Shown piece by piece: positions 12,528-24,931 of a stretch of 64,000 nt of DNA. The notes below the pieces were generated by a model. The model saw only the letters and a list, made by a program, of their open reading frames with translations, was not told the DNA's origin and did not search any database. The DNA is taken from NCBI GenBank assembly GCA_013180625.2, contig SNVD02013305.1, positions 732,939 to 796,938 on the forward strand, written 5' to 3'. The translations under genes were made by a program, and so were the position numbers. Position 1 is the first letter of the stretch. Each line of letters opens with the position of its first letter. The DNA comes from Boswellia sacra (Eukaryota > Streptophyta > Magnoliopsida > Sapindales > Burseraceae).

Positions 12528-14787
12528 ATGGCTTCTTCTTCAATGATCACCACTACCCCTCAAAACAAGTATCAGGTTTTTCTTAGCTTCAGAGGCGAGG
12601 ACACCCGCCACAATTTCACCAGTCATCTCTACGAAGCTCTCCGTTTGAAAACGGTTGTAACTTTTATAGATGATGAACTTAAGAAAGGAGATGAAATTTC
12701 TGCCTCTCTTTTGAGAGCAATACAAGAATCAATGATTTCTGTTATCATTTTCTCAAAAACCTATGCATCCTCCAGATGGTGCCTTAACGAAGTCGTAGAG
12801 ATCATCAAATGCATGAAGACGTCAGGACAGATCGTAATACCAGTTTTCTACCACGTAGATCCATCTCAGGTAAGAAAGCAAAGTGAGGAATTCGGGAAGG
12901 AGTTTGCCGTGCTTGAAGAACGCTTTAAGGACAGAGTAGAGACTGTGCAGAGTTGGAGGAGTGCTTTGACCGAGGCAGGCAATCTATCCGGCTGGCCTAT
13001 AGATGGCAAAATGTAATTTTCTACTCTTTTATACATTTCCTAGTTTCAGCTTATTTTTTCTTTTTACTTATAGATATGTGTTTCATTATTTGTTGAAGAC
13101 ATCTTTTAGGGGGCAGAGTACTCTCCAGATCTAATTCTTACTGGTAAAAAATCAAGATTATGATTGGTAGTTTAAAAAAAAAAAAGGGAAATCGGCCATT
13201 AATTAATTATATAGCAAATCAGGACGTCCAAATTCATTCTTAACAAGGTCTAATATGATGTGATTTTGCATTTCGAAATTAAAATTTACTAATTACATCT
13301 TCTTGTTAAAAATCCTTTACTCCTTCAAATAACCAGTAACTTATAACACCTTTTCATTTTTTTGGACAATATTTTAATTAATAACATTGCAGGGAGAGAA
13401 GAGAATATTTAATTTGGAAGAAATTCCAATTGAGGAGGTGGAGTGTTTGATCATTAATATCAGCTAAACCTCTTCACTAAAATCAGCTAGTGTAATTTTG
13501 AAATTAATTATCAATTATCACTCTACCCTTCTAATTTATAAGTGCTTAATTATTAATGTTATAATTTTATATTTGTTAGGTATGAAGCCAAATGTGTAAA
13601 GGAAATTGTCAATGATATTCTGAAGAGATTGGGGAGTTCTATATCTCCAAGTGATTACAAGGATTTGGTTGGAGTAGAATCAAATATCGAGAAAATTGAA
13701 TCATTATTGAATGGTCATGACCGCTCCATAGGAATTTGGGGCATTGGTGGTGTAGGCAAAACAACTATTGCCCGCATCGTGTTCAATAAAATTTCTTGCC
13801 ACTTCCACAAAGCTCACTTCCTTCAAAATGTTAGGGAAGGAATGGAGGCTCCTAATGGATTACTTCACATGCGGAAAGAACTTCTAAATGCTATATTAAG
13901 GGAAAAACATGCTAATATAGAAAGCTCCACCACAAAACAAAGGCTCAGTCTAATGAAGATTTTAATTGCTTTCGATGATGTGACATCTCCACAACAAATA
14001 GAAGATCTTATTGGAGATTTTAAAAACCTGAGTTCAGATAGTCGAATTATGATAACTACAAGAGATAGACAAGTGCTTCACAATTGTGGAGTAGATCATT
14101 TGCATGAGGTCAATACATTATCTACTTTAGAAGGTCTTCAACTTTTTGGACAGCATGCCTTTAAGCTAAACTATATTCCACAAGAGTTCAACATGTTGTC
14201 TAACAAGTTAGTATGTTATGCTAACGGTCTTCCATTAGCTCTTAAAGTATTGGGTCGTTATGTATTTGGCAAGCCCAAGGAGTTTTGGGAAAGCGCAATA
14301 AGGAAGCTACAAAAATCCCCTCTTTCGGATATTGACAGTGCGCTAAAAATAAGTTATGATGGACTTGAAGTTGAGGAGCAAGACATATTTCTAGATCTAG
14401 CATGTTTTTTCAAGGGGATGAATAGAGATCTGGTAATGGATATTCTAGATGCTTGTGACTTGGATGCTAAGTGCGGAATAGATCGTCTTATTGACAAGTG
14501 TCTCATAACTACTTCATTTGATGGTATGATAATGATGCATGATTTGATTGAGGCGATGGGAAGACAGATTGTTATGAGAGAAAAGGATCTTGACAAGCGC
14601 AGTCGTTTATGGAGTCACAAGGACATCAAAGATGCATTAACACAAAATAAGGTGAGACTTAAAAGCCAATTACTTTGAGTTTTAGTTTTAACTCTGTCTG
14701 ATCAAATCAAACATTAGCTTGGAGAATATGATTTCGATCTTTCCCAAGGAGATGAAGAGGTTGGGTGTGGTGGTGTCTTGGAGTAAA

Positions 14788-14820
<33 letters not shown>

Positions 14821-17800
14821 GTATATATATATATATATATATATACATGCTTAAAAGTTTGATGCAATTAAGTTTTTGAAGTAAGCTTTTAGGGAATTTG
14901 ATTGTAGTTTATTGATTCATCTTCATTATCAGGGATCCGAAGCAACACGAGGCATATGGTTTGACAAGTTTGAAAGGGAAGATATAATGCGCTTGAAACC
15001 TTTTGCGTTCTCCAAGATGTACCGTTTGATGTTTTTGAAAGTATCTACAGGTTTTAATAATAGGGTGAATGGTTTTTCAAACATTGAATCTGATATCACA
15101 GAATTGAGGTATCTTCGTTGGCCTGGATACCAATGCAAATCATTGCCATTGAATTTTTGGGCAGAGAATCTTGTCTCACTTGAGATGAAGAATAGCAATC
15201 TTGAACAACTTTGGAGCGGTATCCAGGTATATTTTAATTTTATTTGACAATCATCCTTTTCGTAGATATCAAAATCTTCATAGTCTTTGTTCATCATTTC
15301 ATTTTCTTTTGCAGAACCTTGTTCGTTTAAAATACGTTGACCTCAGGAACTCGATGCATCTGCTTAAGATTCCAGACCTCTCAAAGGCCACTAATCTTGC
15401 GAACCTGAATCTAGATGAGTGTGCAAGTCTGATTGAGATCACTCTTCCACCTACTCAAAATCTCAAACTTGTTAATTTGAGTCTAAGAAATTGCAAAAGC
15501 CTTAGACGTCTTCCACCCGGCATTCAAGCAAAATCTCTCACTCTCTCTGGCTGCACAAGTCTTGAGGTATCTCCAAAGATGTCATGTGATATGGTAAAAT
15601 TGGGTTTAGATGGAACTGCAATTAAAGAATTGTCCTTTTCAAACGAATATCCTGTTAATCTAACTCAATTGAATCTTGAGAACTGTTCAAGGCTTGAGAC
15701 ACTTTCATTTGGAATTTGTAACTGGGAATCTCTTCTGTATCTTACACTCTCTGGTTGCTCAAATCTAAAGACAATTCCAAAGTTGCCATGTCTAATAAAG
15801 GAATTGGATTTGGATGGGACTGCAATAGAGGAACTGCCTTCATCAATTGGGCATCTATCTTACCTAGAAAGGTTGAGTCTCGAGAAATGTTCACTGCTTA
15901 ATCATCTTCCAAACAACATTTCGAATCTTAGATCTCTAGAATATCTTTCTCTCTCTGGTTGCTCAAATTTGAAGATGCTTCCAGAGTTTCAGAATTCTCA
16001 GATGAGAAGGTTATATTTAAATGGAACTGCAATAAAAGAGCTGCCGTCTTCAATTGAGAATCTGTCTAGTCTACTCGCTTTGGAGGTTAAAAAGTGCTCA
16101 AGCCTTGAGAGTCTCCCGGAAATAATTTGTAAGCTGAAGTCTCTTCAACAGCTTCATCTTTCTGGTTGTTCAAAGCTTGATAGACTACCTGCTGACTTTG
16201 GAAATTTAACCGAGCTGAGAGTTCTCAAAGCCGATGGAATTGCTATAAAAGAAGTACCTTCATCTTTTGTACGATTGCAAAGCCTTAGTTCTCTTTCCTT
16301 TAATCGATGTAGAAATCTAGAATTGCCTACTTTATCATGTTTGCAGTCTTTGAAACGCCTACAAAAGCTAGAATTGGCTGATTGTGGCATCACAGAGTTA
16401 CCCAGTTTTCTTTTCAACTTATCCTCACTGCGGTCTTTAGACTTGAGCTATAACAATTTTGAGAGCATACCAACAAGCATCATAAACCTTTCTTATTTGG
16501 ACACTCTTACCGTAAATTATTGCGAGAGCCTTCAATCCTTACCCAAGCTTCCATATTATAGGATTCGTCTACTAGCAATGGGTTGCACGTCGCTGCAAAC
16601 ACTCTCAGATTTTAGAATTCTTGCCGACCGTGAGGACGTGTGTCTTAACTTTATCAATTGTTTTAATGTGGATTGGGATTCAATCACAGACATGGTGAGA
16701 GAAGATTTGCATGAGGTCTCTCTCACTCTACCGATCTATTTTCATATGCATGCATGATGTCTTTTTCTTTATTTATTTGCTTCCTTCTAACTAAAATTCT
16801 GGTGTTCAGTTAACAATGCTACAAGCAATTTATGATTTTTTATGGTACACATGCAGTGTTTTAAGGCACGGATAGACCAAGTTATTTGTTTTCCCGGAAG
16901 CAAAATTCCAGAGTGGTTCAACCATCAAGGTAGCGGATCTTCTATAGAGCTAGGACCAGGTTCTTTAAATAAGGTGTTAGAAGGTTTGGCTTTCTGCATC
17001 GTTCTGTCATCCCTACAACATCGTTTTCTTAGTAAAGACGATTTCTTTTGTCTTGAAATGGAGCTTCAAGTAAATAAACAAGATGGTAACTACGAGTGCC
17101 TTTACTGTCGCACTGTGTACTTTTCCGCTGAAGATAAAGCCTTGATGTGTATTCAATCAGATCACCTATTAATGGGATGTACTGCCTTCGACGACCCCGC
17201 TGTGGTTTGTAATTTGGGTGCCACCTTTGAGTTCAAGATTACTGAAGACTATGAGCGCGATGATCCTTTAAGTTACCAGGTGAAGAGCGGTGGAGTCCGT
17301 TTATTTTTCACCGATGATGTCAAACAAGCCGATCCAAACTCCTTAAAATTGCAAATTTCAAATTCCTTTGAAGAGGAATCCAGCCCAAGGTAATTAATAA
17401 TTCTCCATTAAACTGGCTTTGACATGCTAATTAATATACATTTTTAACTTAAATGTAAATGTGCACCATTTATTTGAGTAGTGTTATGCATCCAAAAATT
17501 TTATTCCAAATCATGTATCCTAAATGCTACAATATTCATTTAAAACTAATGCATCATCTGTTATATCATCAAATCATTTATTTCAACTCCAATAAATATT
17601 GTAGAATTGATCTTTGGATAAGAAATAATATAATAACTTAACTGTAGTACTCTTTACCTGTGTATAAATCTATTAAAATAATTCCAGTAAGACCTCAAAT
17701 CTCGCATAATTTATTAAACTAGTTACATTAAATTATCTTAAAAATTGCATCAAATTAATTATTTTACTGAATTTAATAATTTTTTATATGTTTTTAAGAT

Positions 17801-19821
17801 TTTCACAATTTACATATACAAAATCTTAGGGATTAACATTTGCCCTATGGCATGTAACTATCACAAATGTTGTATTATTTCTTTGTTTTGTAATCCAATT
17901 AATGAACATTATTATCTTTTACAAACATGGTTTTTTTTCCAACAATATTATTATTAATTTAAAACATGGTTAAAATAATTAAGTTTGAAAATAAACGTGT
18001 GAAGAAATGAAACGCTCGTACTTATCAATTTTGTCAAATTCTCAGGATTTATTTTATTACAAAATGTACAATTTCAAATCCTTCTAGATAATTGATGATA
18101 CATTAATTTCGTTATGTGCTAAATAATTTATTTTTTTGAAAAGAAAATACTAAATTGCATTAATTTTCATCAAAAGCATGTGTAAACATGTATCGAGTTT
18201 TATATTAATATTTTGTGGGAGTTGTTGGATAATTGATGATACATTAACTTTATTATGGGCTAAACAATCTTTAAAAAAAAAAATACTAATTTGCATTAAT
18301 GATTTCATCATGAAGATGTATTTATTTTATTTAACTGCAACAGCTAATTCAATATTATAATTATTTTATTATTATTTTGTAAACTAAAGATGTAGAATTT
18401 TATTGCATCTGTTATAACAGATTACTAGAGTCGCTATGTAATTATCGTGATTGTAATCTACAACGTCTACACTTGGCACCGGGAAGAAAGGCAGTGAGAG
18501 AAATTGTGAAAGATGGTGTAGTATTAAAGGACAACCACCAAAACACAATTGAGTGGTTAGAAGTCGAAGAGGTCTTCTTACCCTCAATTCATTCCTCCTT
18601 TATTTTTTTCTCTAATAAAAAGTCTGATGATGTTAAATAATTTTCATGCTACAGATGACTTGTGAGAATCCAAAAGGTTGTTTGTGTTTTCCAGGAAATG
18701 AAATTCCAGACTGGTTTCACATTCAAAACAATGATGATTGTGATATAGAGCTACCACGAGGCTCATTCAATCATAACTTCGTCGGTTTGGCATTTTGCAC
18801 TGTGGTAGAATTTGACCGCTATATTAGTTTGCCCCGCGATCTGTTTTTGCACTGTGTGTTGTGTTCACAATTAAGCAACAAAAATATTTTCCCCACATAT
18901 CGTGTTACCATTGGCTCTATAAGATTTTCATTCGAAGGTCATCCCCGGTGTATCAATTCATATCAAGCATTCCTGGGATACGATTGTCTTCAATTTCATC
19001 ATGCATTATCTTCTGATGAAAATACCCGTCGATTCAGTGAATCATTTATCAGATTCTCTGTTAAAACTTATCATCAAGAATACTTTGCGGGCGCATCCGG
19101 TTGCAGGGTTAAAAAGTGCGGGATCCGTTTATTGTACAGAAAAGATATTGGGGATCCTAAGAAAGAATGTAGTAGTTTTTTCATCTCTGATGAAGAGGAA
19201 CCGCACTCCAAGAGCTTCGAAAACTACTCTACAGGCAAGCCAAGCTCAAGGTAAATTTCTTTAATATATAACGTTGTCTTTCTTTTAGATCTCAGTTGAG
19301 TTAGCTATGTTTATTTCTATTTTAAGAAAAAAAGTTGCGTAAATGATATGGTTAAAAATTTTATATTAATGTAATTATGCAATCTTTCTACACTAAAGAA
19401 TCTGTTTTTGGGGAAAAAAAATATATACAGTTGCTCCTTTTGTCAACTTTGAATCATTTATTTGTGCTTGAGTTAATATAATAATAAATGCAAATGACTT
19501 ATGCTCATACGGATCATTAGAGGATCCATGTTCTTATTATAGTTTAACAATCTATCAACTGAACATCATGTTTAATTTGTTTTCAGTTTACCCCAACTGT
19601 GTTTTCCTTCCACCACATGTGATGGTCAACAACCCAACACTAATTCTGTTTGCGATTTCAATGAACTCTCTCAAGATTTTGTGGAACCAACAGGGGATGT
19701 AACTGCCACACCTAAGCGAAGCCTTGGTGGCCAGAATGGGGTAGCTCCCAGTGAAAGTAGCTGTTTTGATGATGAAGATGAGCCACAACCTAAAAGACTT
19801 AAAAAATCCAAATCCTTCTAA
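12528..19821 (+). CDS. TNL gene 1: TIR-NB-ARC-LRR immune receptor with two C-JID domains
   Basis: Predicted intracellular immune receptor of the TNL class. Exons: 12528-13012, 13580-14651, 14933-15226, 15315-16715, 16857-17389, 18421-18571, 18655-19250 and 19587-19821. All junctions are GT-AG and phases agree, giving about 1,588 residues. The TIR domain (about 14-150) has SFRGEDTR and the catalytic-type glutamate at residue 88 (SSRWCLNEV). The NB-ARC has a P-loop GIGGVGKTT (Lys222), kinase-2 ILIAFDD (about 289-295), GLPLAL (378 on) and MHD (481-483). Leucine-rich repeats run about 520-1,084. Two successive C-JID domains follow, opening at VICFPGSKIPEWF and CLCFPGNEIPDWF. The tail is acidic then basic (DEDEPQPKRLKK). 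Exon 4 could instead end at 16694, also in phase. An ATG at 12522 would add two residues; 12528 is kept because gene 2 shares it. Ligand and pathway partners are unknown. TNLs usually signal through EDS1. Confidence 0.88.
14788..14845. repeat. (CT)n/(TA)n microsatellite in intron 2 of gene 1
   Basis: A CT run is followed directly by a TA run just upstream of exon 3. At the same place gene 2 has a C-rich tract and a CA run (51,790-51,890). The site is a shared unstable intronic locus that has drifted to different simple sequences. Confidence 0.9.
18086..18315. repeat. Tandem duplication inside intron 5 of gene 1
   Basis: A unit beginning 'ataattgatgatacatta' recurs with a period of about 141 bases and is closed each time by 'actaatttgcattaat' or a close variant. 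The matching intron of gene 2 (54,435-55,139) lacks this stretch, so it arose or was lost after the genes separated. It accounts for most of the length difference between the two introns. Confidence 0.6.
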
Positions 19822-22560
19822 AAGGTAGAGTCTGTCTTGTGCATTTGTTCTTAGATACATGAGTAAGTCTAGATTTTAATTCGAACCATAATTTGCCCTA
19901 GTCTGTTCTCATTCTCTGTTCTTTTTATCATAGATTGATGATAATCAATTAGAATGAAACTCGTGTAGGCTGATTGGCAGTGCTAAGTAGCCTAGTAAAT
20001 CAGTTTGTAATTCTATGGCCTATGCTTGTTTAGATAAGAGGTTTTATGTGTAGCTTTATTGAACCTCTAAATAGTTAAGTTTAATGGTCTTTATAAAGAT
20101 GGGATGTTGAGTGAGATGTTTGAAACATTTGGGTGTCTTGTAAGGTGAGAGCCTTGCTAGACAAAAGCAAACAAAAGTAAAGAGATCAAATGATGCACTG
20201 TTGTTCTGTTTTGATCAAGGTATGTGTTAAGTGTTATTTGATTTCTGATTTTAGGACACGGCTCATTTGATGTATAACTTATGCATAGATATGTACTTTC
20301 TACTTCGTTCCCTTACCGTGACAATCTATCAAACATGTCATACGCAAGTCTATGAACGTCAATGGTCCAAACTCCTTTTTTTTTTAATTGAGCTATAAAT
20401 GGATTTATGTAGTATTATTGAACAGTTTTGAACGAAAATGATTTAGTGATAGCAGAGTAGGAAGTTTTCACTTTTAGGGGCAAATTTTCTCCCCAATTAT
20501 CAGCTATAGAATAGATCCGGTATTATTGCATGGTTCATGAGGGATTGTTATATGTGCTTTGTATGGACCCAGATCCATGTAAATGTGCAATGTGTTGAGA
20601 GGAACAGGTTGACCTTTATTAAGTTTTAAGTGAAACCATTGTCTGAGGTTTTCTTGTGTTTTATGACCCCATCAATTGGTGTTATTGCTGTGTGGGTTTA
20701 CGTGTGATTGCATCTATGATGGTTACTTTATCCTGCTTGCTCAATTGTTGGGGCTACATTATCTGCCAATAAAGTAAAAATAAAAATAAAAATGATTTGC
20801 ATTATTAAAATTAGTCTTCCATAAAATTTTTAGGAGTGTTTACTTACTGAACTTGAGCATTGTGAACTTAAAAGGATTTTTTTCAATATCCAAGTGGGTT
20901 GGGAAAAGAATATAGTGGTTGCATTTTATTCCAGTTTTAAGCTCTAGGTGTTTAAGTTAAGAGAATAAAGAAGAACTAATGCTTTTCGCATATTGCATCT
21001 TAATGAATTTGCTTCAATTAAGGAATATCTAATACCCTAGTGATGTCTCTCCTGCCCGACTTTCTAAGTTTAGAGTAAGTGTGGCAAATGTTGTTCTTTG
21101 ATGTAGCCATGTTCTGGTTTAGTAATAGTGGATTTTACAGTGCTCTAATGGAATTAATCAATCTTCCAGTATAGTTTATTTATTAGCTTTATGTTGATAA
21201 CAATTTAGTATTGATTATTCTTCAGGAGATTCCAAGGATGGAACACAGAAAAGTCAACGAGAAAAACAACCATCACATGTTGCCCCAACCACTGCCATGA
21301 CTTCATGTTGTAAGCAGAAGAAAAAAGATGCCACTTTCTTGGGGGATTTGAAGGATCACATTGATGAGGTCATTAATGCATCAATGGATGAACATAGAAC
21401 TTGTTTTGTAAAGACCATGCAAAGGGTCTGTTTCTAGTTTCCCCACTGAACTTCCATGAAAACGCCACCTGTGACCTGTTTCTATAAACGTTTTCATTGT
21501 AGAATCTTAGTTATTCAGTTCGCACTTGATGGTTTGGGCTGATTTTCAGATGTTTAGAATGTCAAAAAGTTTTTTCAGAAAATAGTGCAAACGGCAAGGA
21601 TGTTTAAATCTTCTACCCCTTAAAGCAATTTTGACAGCTTGATATTAACTTGTTTAAAGCCACATTTATTTGCATTTGTCAAAGAGTAGCGTGACCATTA
21701 AGAGTGAAATGTTTTAGATTCGCTATCTTCATTAATTTATTCATTCATACGCATAATTAAATCATTGGTTCCATCAAAAGCATGAATATCATTGAATGAC
21801 TGTCTACATAGTCCACAGCCATAAAGTGGCTTGTTCTGTTGTACCAGTTGTGGAACTTGCTTTCTGAGTCTTTCCCCGTGTTTGATTTATGATTCCCATC
21901 TTGAGTGTCGTGGAAACTCTTGTAAAAAAGTCTAATAATCTGTACACCCACAAAATGACAGCAATTTTTCCATTTTTTGATAAGTTAAAAAAACTTTCAT
22001 CATGAATAATAGCACTGAATTTGATTATGAATTACAATACATATCCCAACTGTGGTAATGGAGTTCCATATCCTTAAGTGTAAGTTAAACTGCACCTAAG
22101 TCATTGCTTGTGCATTCTCAGTGCAGAAGATTAATATATTAATATACTAGAAAAGCAACAAGAATGATAGAACTAACAATCATTTCTCCAGGCGACTGCA
22201 GTTACAAGGTGACAGTGAAGGTACTTCTCTTTTCACAAACAGAAAACATACTCAGGGAGCTTCCCAATCCAATAACGCATCCATTGATTGGTGATGCACA
22301 CACTTTCTCGATTCAGAAAGAAGAACGGTCAAGAATTTATCCAGTCCATCTGAAGCAAGACCTTCCATAATACCGTAACAGGCAGTATTGTGGAGTGAGC
22401 CATAAGAGGCCCATGGGTATAAATTATAATAACATCAGCCAGAGACCACGGTGATAAGGCAACTGATAAGGCATTTGAATTCAAATTGCAACAATCGGAG
22501 CACCCTTGAATGGTGATACATTGGTATACTTCTGCTTCATGATTCATTGGTTGTGTATAC
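19822..22560 (+). repeat. 3' flank of TNL gene 1, paralogous to the gene 2 flank
   Basis: Aligns by eye with 56,592-58,690 over most of its length, and in part with 871-1,480 and 26,467-27,090. It contains the relic exon pair at 21226-21437 and 21551-21620. The final part (22,270-22,370) matches 27,020-27,095. Part of this DNA may be the gene's 3' UTR. No separate functional gene is supported. Confidence 0.6.
21226..21620 (+). pseudogene. Unrecognised two-exon gene relic in the TNL 3' flank (copy 2)
   Basis: After an acceptor 'attcttcag', 21226-21437 is open for about 70 codons. The reading is lysine-rich (KQKKKDATF) and then runs DLKDHIDEVINASMDEHR. It ends in a stop exactly where the gene 2 copy has a possible donor. 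A further piece at 21551-21620 begins MFRMSK but closes after a few codons. The same two pieces occur after gene 2 with a one-base insertion and a one-base deletion, so the copies have lost a common frame. I do not recognise the family. It may be a fragment captured by the ancestral unit, or an alternative 3' end of the receptor transcript. Confidence 0.45.
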
Positions 22561-23520
22561 ATCTATTGCGTATGTAACATTTTTCTCGTCAAGTACTCAA
22601 ATATTATAATTCCTAAAATGGATTACTTAAATTCCTAATGTATACATATTTGCCTGTAGTTTCTGACTTTCTGCTAAGAAAATATTAGAAAAAAGTCAAG
22701 AAAATAAAATTGAATTAACTGCGAAATAACACTCAATTTTACAAGGAAAAAACAAATTGATGGCCTAGTAACGCATAAAGGAATAAAATAACCGACTAAT
22801 CTATCCTGCTAGCATGCTCCCTTAACAAATTCATGAACTCAAAGAAATAATAACCACCAAAGAAATAATAATAATCTTGAATTGCCCTATAGTAAACGCA
22901 TTGATTGCTTTTATACAGTCCATCGATTCAGAGAATTGATCAATATTCATGAACTCAACTAAGGTCATCACTAGCAAAGCTTTTCATTAGTCCTTTCCTT
23001 CCAGACACAACTACGGGACAAGCGAGAAGATTCTCATAGGAAAATTTAGTGTCAACTATTGAGAGTATCAAACCGAAAACAAGGAAGCTAGTTCACGTGC
23101 GAATCATTTTTAAGGTAAGTTTCACTAGCTCGACTTGTCTGGCATCGTAAAGCCTGCCCCTGTTTGCTTTCACCACTGTATAACAATGTCTGACGATCTA
23201 ACTTACAGGATACTCAGAATCAAGAATTAGAAACCATGCGTGATATTAAAGGGAAATTCTAGGAGTATTTGCAGGACCAGCCTGCAAGGCAGAGCCGGCA
23301 TAGGACCAGCATTGAATTATACTTCTTCTAAATCATTTTAAATATAAGATGAAAACCTTATGACCACTGAATGTTTTCGGAAGAAAAAAAAAATAATGAC
23401 CTTCCCTGTTGTTAGTCAATAGTTGGTCATCAATGCAATTAATGATAACTTTACTCCTTTCCAATTTTATCAAATGGTCATTCTCTAATTCTAATTGACA
23501 AAAGTCCTTGATACTCTTGA
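22561..23520. other. Intergenic, no gene seen
   Basis: AT-rich sequence with only short random frames. It separates the gene 1 flank from the TIR relic that follows. No inverted ends, tandem repeats or conserved coding were noticed. Confidence 0.5.
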
Positions 23521-23540
23521 ACTAAGACAGCGATACCACA

Positions 23541-23709
23541 GTTTTCTACCACGTTGATCCATCTCACGTAAGAAAGGAAATTGGGGCTTTTGGGGATGCA
23601 TGTGCCAAGCTTGAAAAACGCTTTGAGGACAAAGTAGAGATTGTGCAGAGGTGGAGGAGAGCTTTGACAGAGGCAGGCAATCTATCTAGCTGGCATCTTG
23701 ATGGCAATG
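23541..23709 (+). pseudogene. Truncated TIR exon relic
   Basis: The reading VFYHVDPSHVRK, followed by the segment ending RALTEAGNLSSWHLDGN, matches the last third of the TIR exon of genes 1 and 2 (GQIVIPVFYHVDPSQVRK to GNLSGWPIDGK). The first two thirds, including the catalytic glutamate, are absent. The DNA after it (23,710-24,060) is homologous to the first part of intron 1 of gene 1, and then breaks off abruptly. It is a remnant of a third TNL unit and cannot be functional. Confidence 0.85.
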
Positions 23710-24065
23710 CAACTTTCTACTCCTTTTCATTCATCTTTTTTTAGTAGATAGATATTTATTAATTTCATTGATTTTGCGAAGTCATATTAAGAAGAATGTC
23801 TACCAATCTAATTTTCATTGGAGTAAAAATCAAGATTATTATTGGTAGTTAACAAAAGCTAAAAAATAATAAAGAATTCAGATGTTGACGTCTACAAATC
23901 ATGAATTAAATAAAAACTCAGGGAGTCCTAATTCATTTTTAAAAAGGTCTAATATGAGTAATTTTGCATTTTGAAATTAGAACTTCTCAATGTATCTCCA
24001 TTATGAGCATTAAAATTTCAATTTACATATTCTTTGGGTAGCCTAAGTTGTGTTGATCAATTTCA

Positions 24066-24175
24066 GCATTGCCATATTGAATACTAAATACTATTTAGTA
24101 TACTGCTAAGGATCTGTTAATTAACTAACAACATATTCTTGGTAAAGATCATTTATTCTTTTAAATATGGATAAG
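24066..24175. repeat. Copy of window positions 1-107
   Basis: Nearly the same sequence as the first 107 bases of the window (start 'ttgccatattgaata'). It marks the join between a broken TNL intron and the duplicated flank, and so is a rearrangement breakpoint. Confidence 0.8.
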
Positions 24176-24930
24176 GATCATCTCCTCATCTCATTTTTGC
24201 CTTAACTTTTAAGGATCTAATGAGAATGATAATTACAATTTTAAAGTGTCAAGATTTATTTACTTGAATTATTACCTTATTAAAAACCAAAATAGTGCCA
24301 TTTTTGTTTTCCCTAAATCTAATGTCTTCTATTTTCTTTATCTTCTTTCTTGACAACATCTTTTTTGCAATTTCACTAATTTCAAATATTCAAGTACCCT
24401 TGAATAATTTGGTTGTTTCATTGCCATTCATACTAACTAAATAATTTTTCTTAGCCAAATATTACAGTTCGTGGCATTCTTGCCCCCTAAAATTAAGATC
24501 ATAATCATAATTGTCTATTCTCAAAAGTTGTCAACGAATAAAAAACTTGCCATAGATATTCTCCATATAGATTTTGAGAATAATAGCGATTGTTTTTTTT
24601 TTTTTTTTGAACTCGATTTCTAGTCATGCGGAAACATATATGAAATAAGAAGAAAATGAAATTTAATCTGCATTTAACTGTAAATTTGGAGCTCTCAACG
24701 TAAATTCCAATGTTGAAGTCTTCAAAATTTTAAACTCTTATGTTTCACGTATGTTTGGGAAGAAGTTGAGAAAAATTATAAGACATTAAATCTAAGGAAA
24801 TAAAAATGGCAATATTTTAGTTTTTAATAAGGAAAATTTTCAAGTAAATAAATCTTGACCTTTTAAAATTGTAATTACCACTTGTCATGAGATTATTAAA
24901 AACTAAGACAAAAACAAGATGAGGAGAGGA
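24176..24930. mobile_element. Long-inverted-repeat element, copy 2
   Basis: Second copy of the element at 108-870, with the same inverted arms (GATCATCTCCTCATCTC at the left). The two copies lie within matching larger blocks, so they were probably duplicated with the unit rather than inserted independently. Confidence 0.5.
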
Positions 24931-24931
24931 T

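Noticed and set aside
14354..14596. Antisense frame within the NB-ARC exon
   Set aside because: Shadow of the real coding strand. Several similar antisense frames in genes 1 and 2 were dropped for the same reason.
17459..17957. Short frames within intron 5 of gene 1
   Set aside because: They fall between two well-supported splice sites and are AT-rich chance frames. The gene 2 intron does not conserve them.
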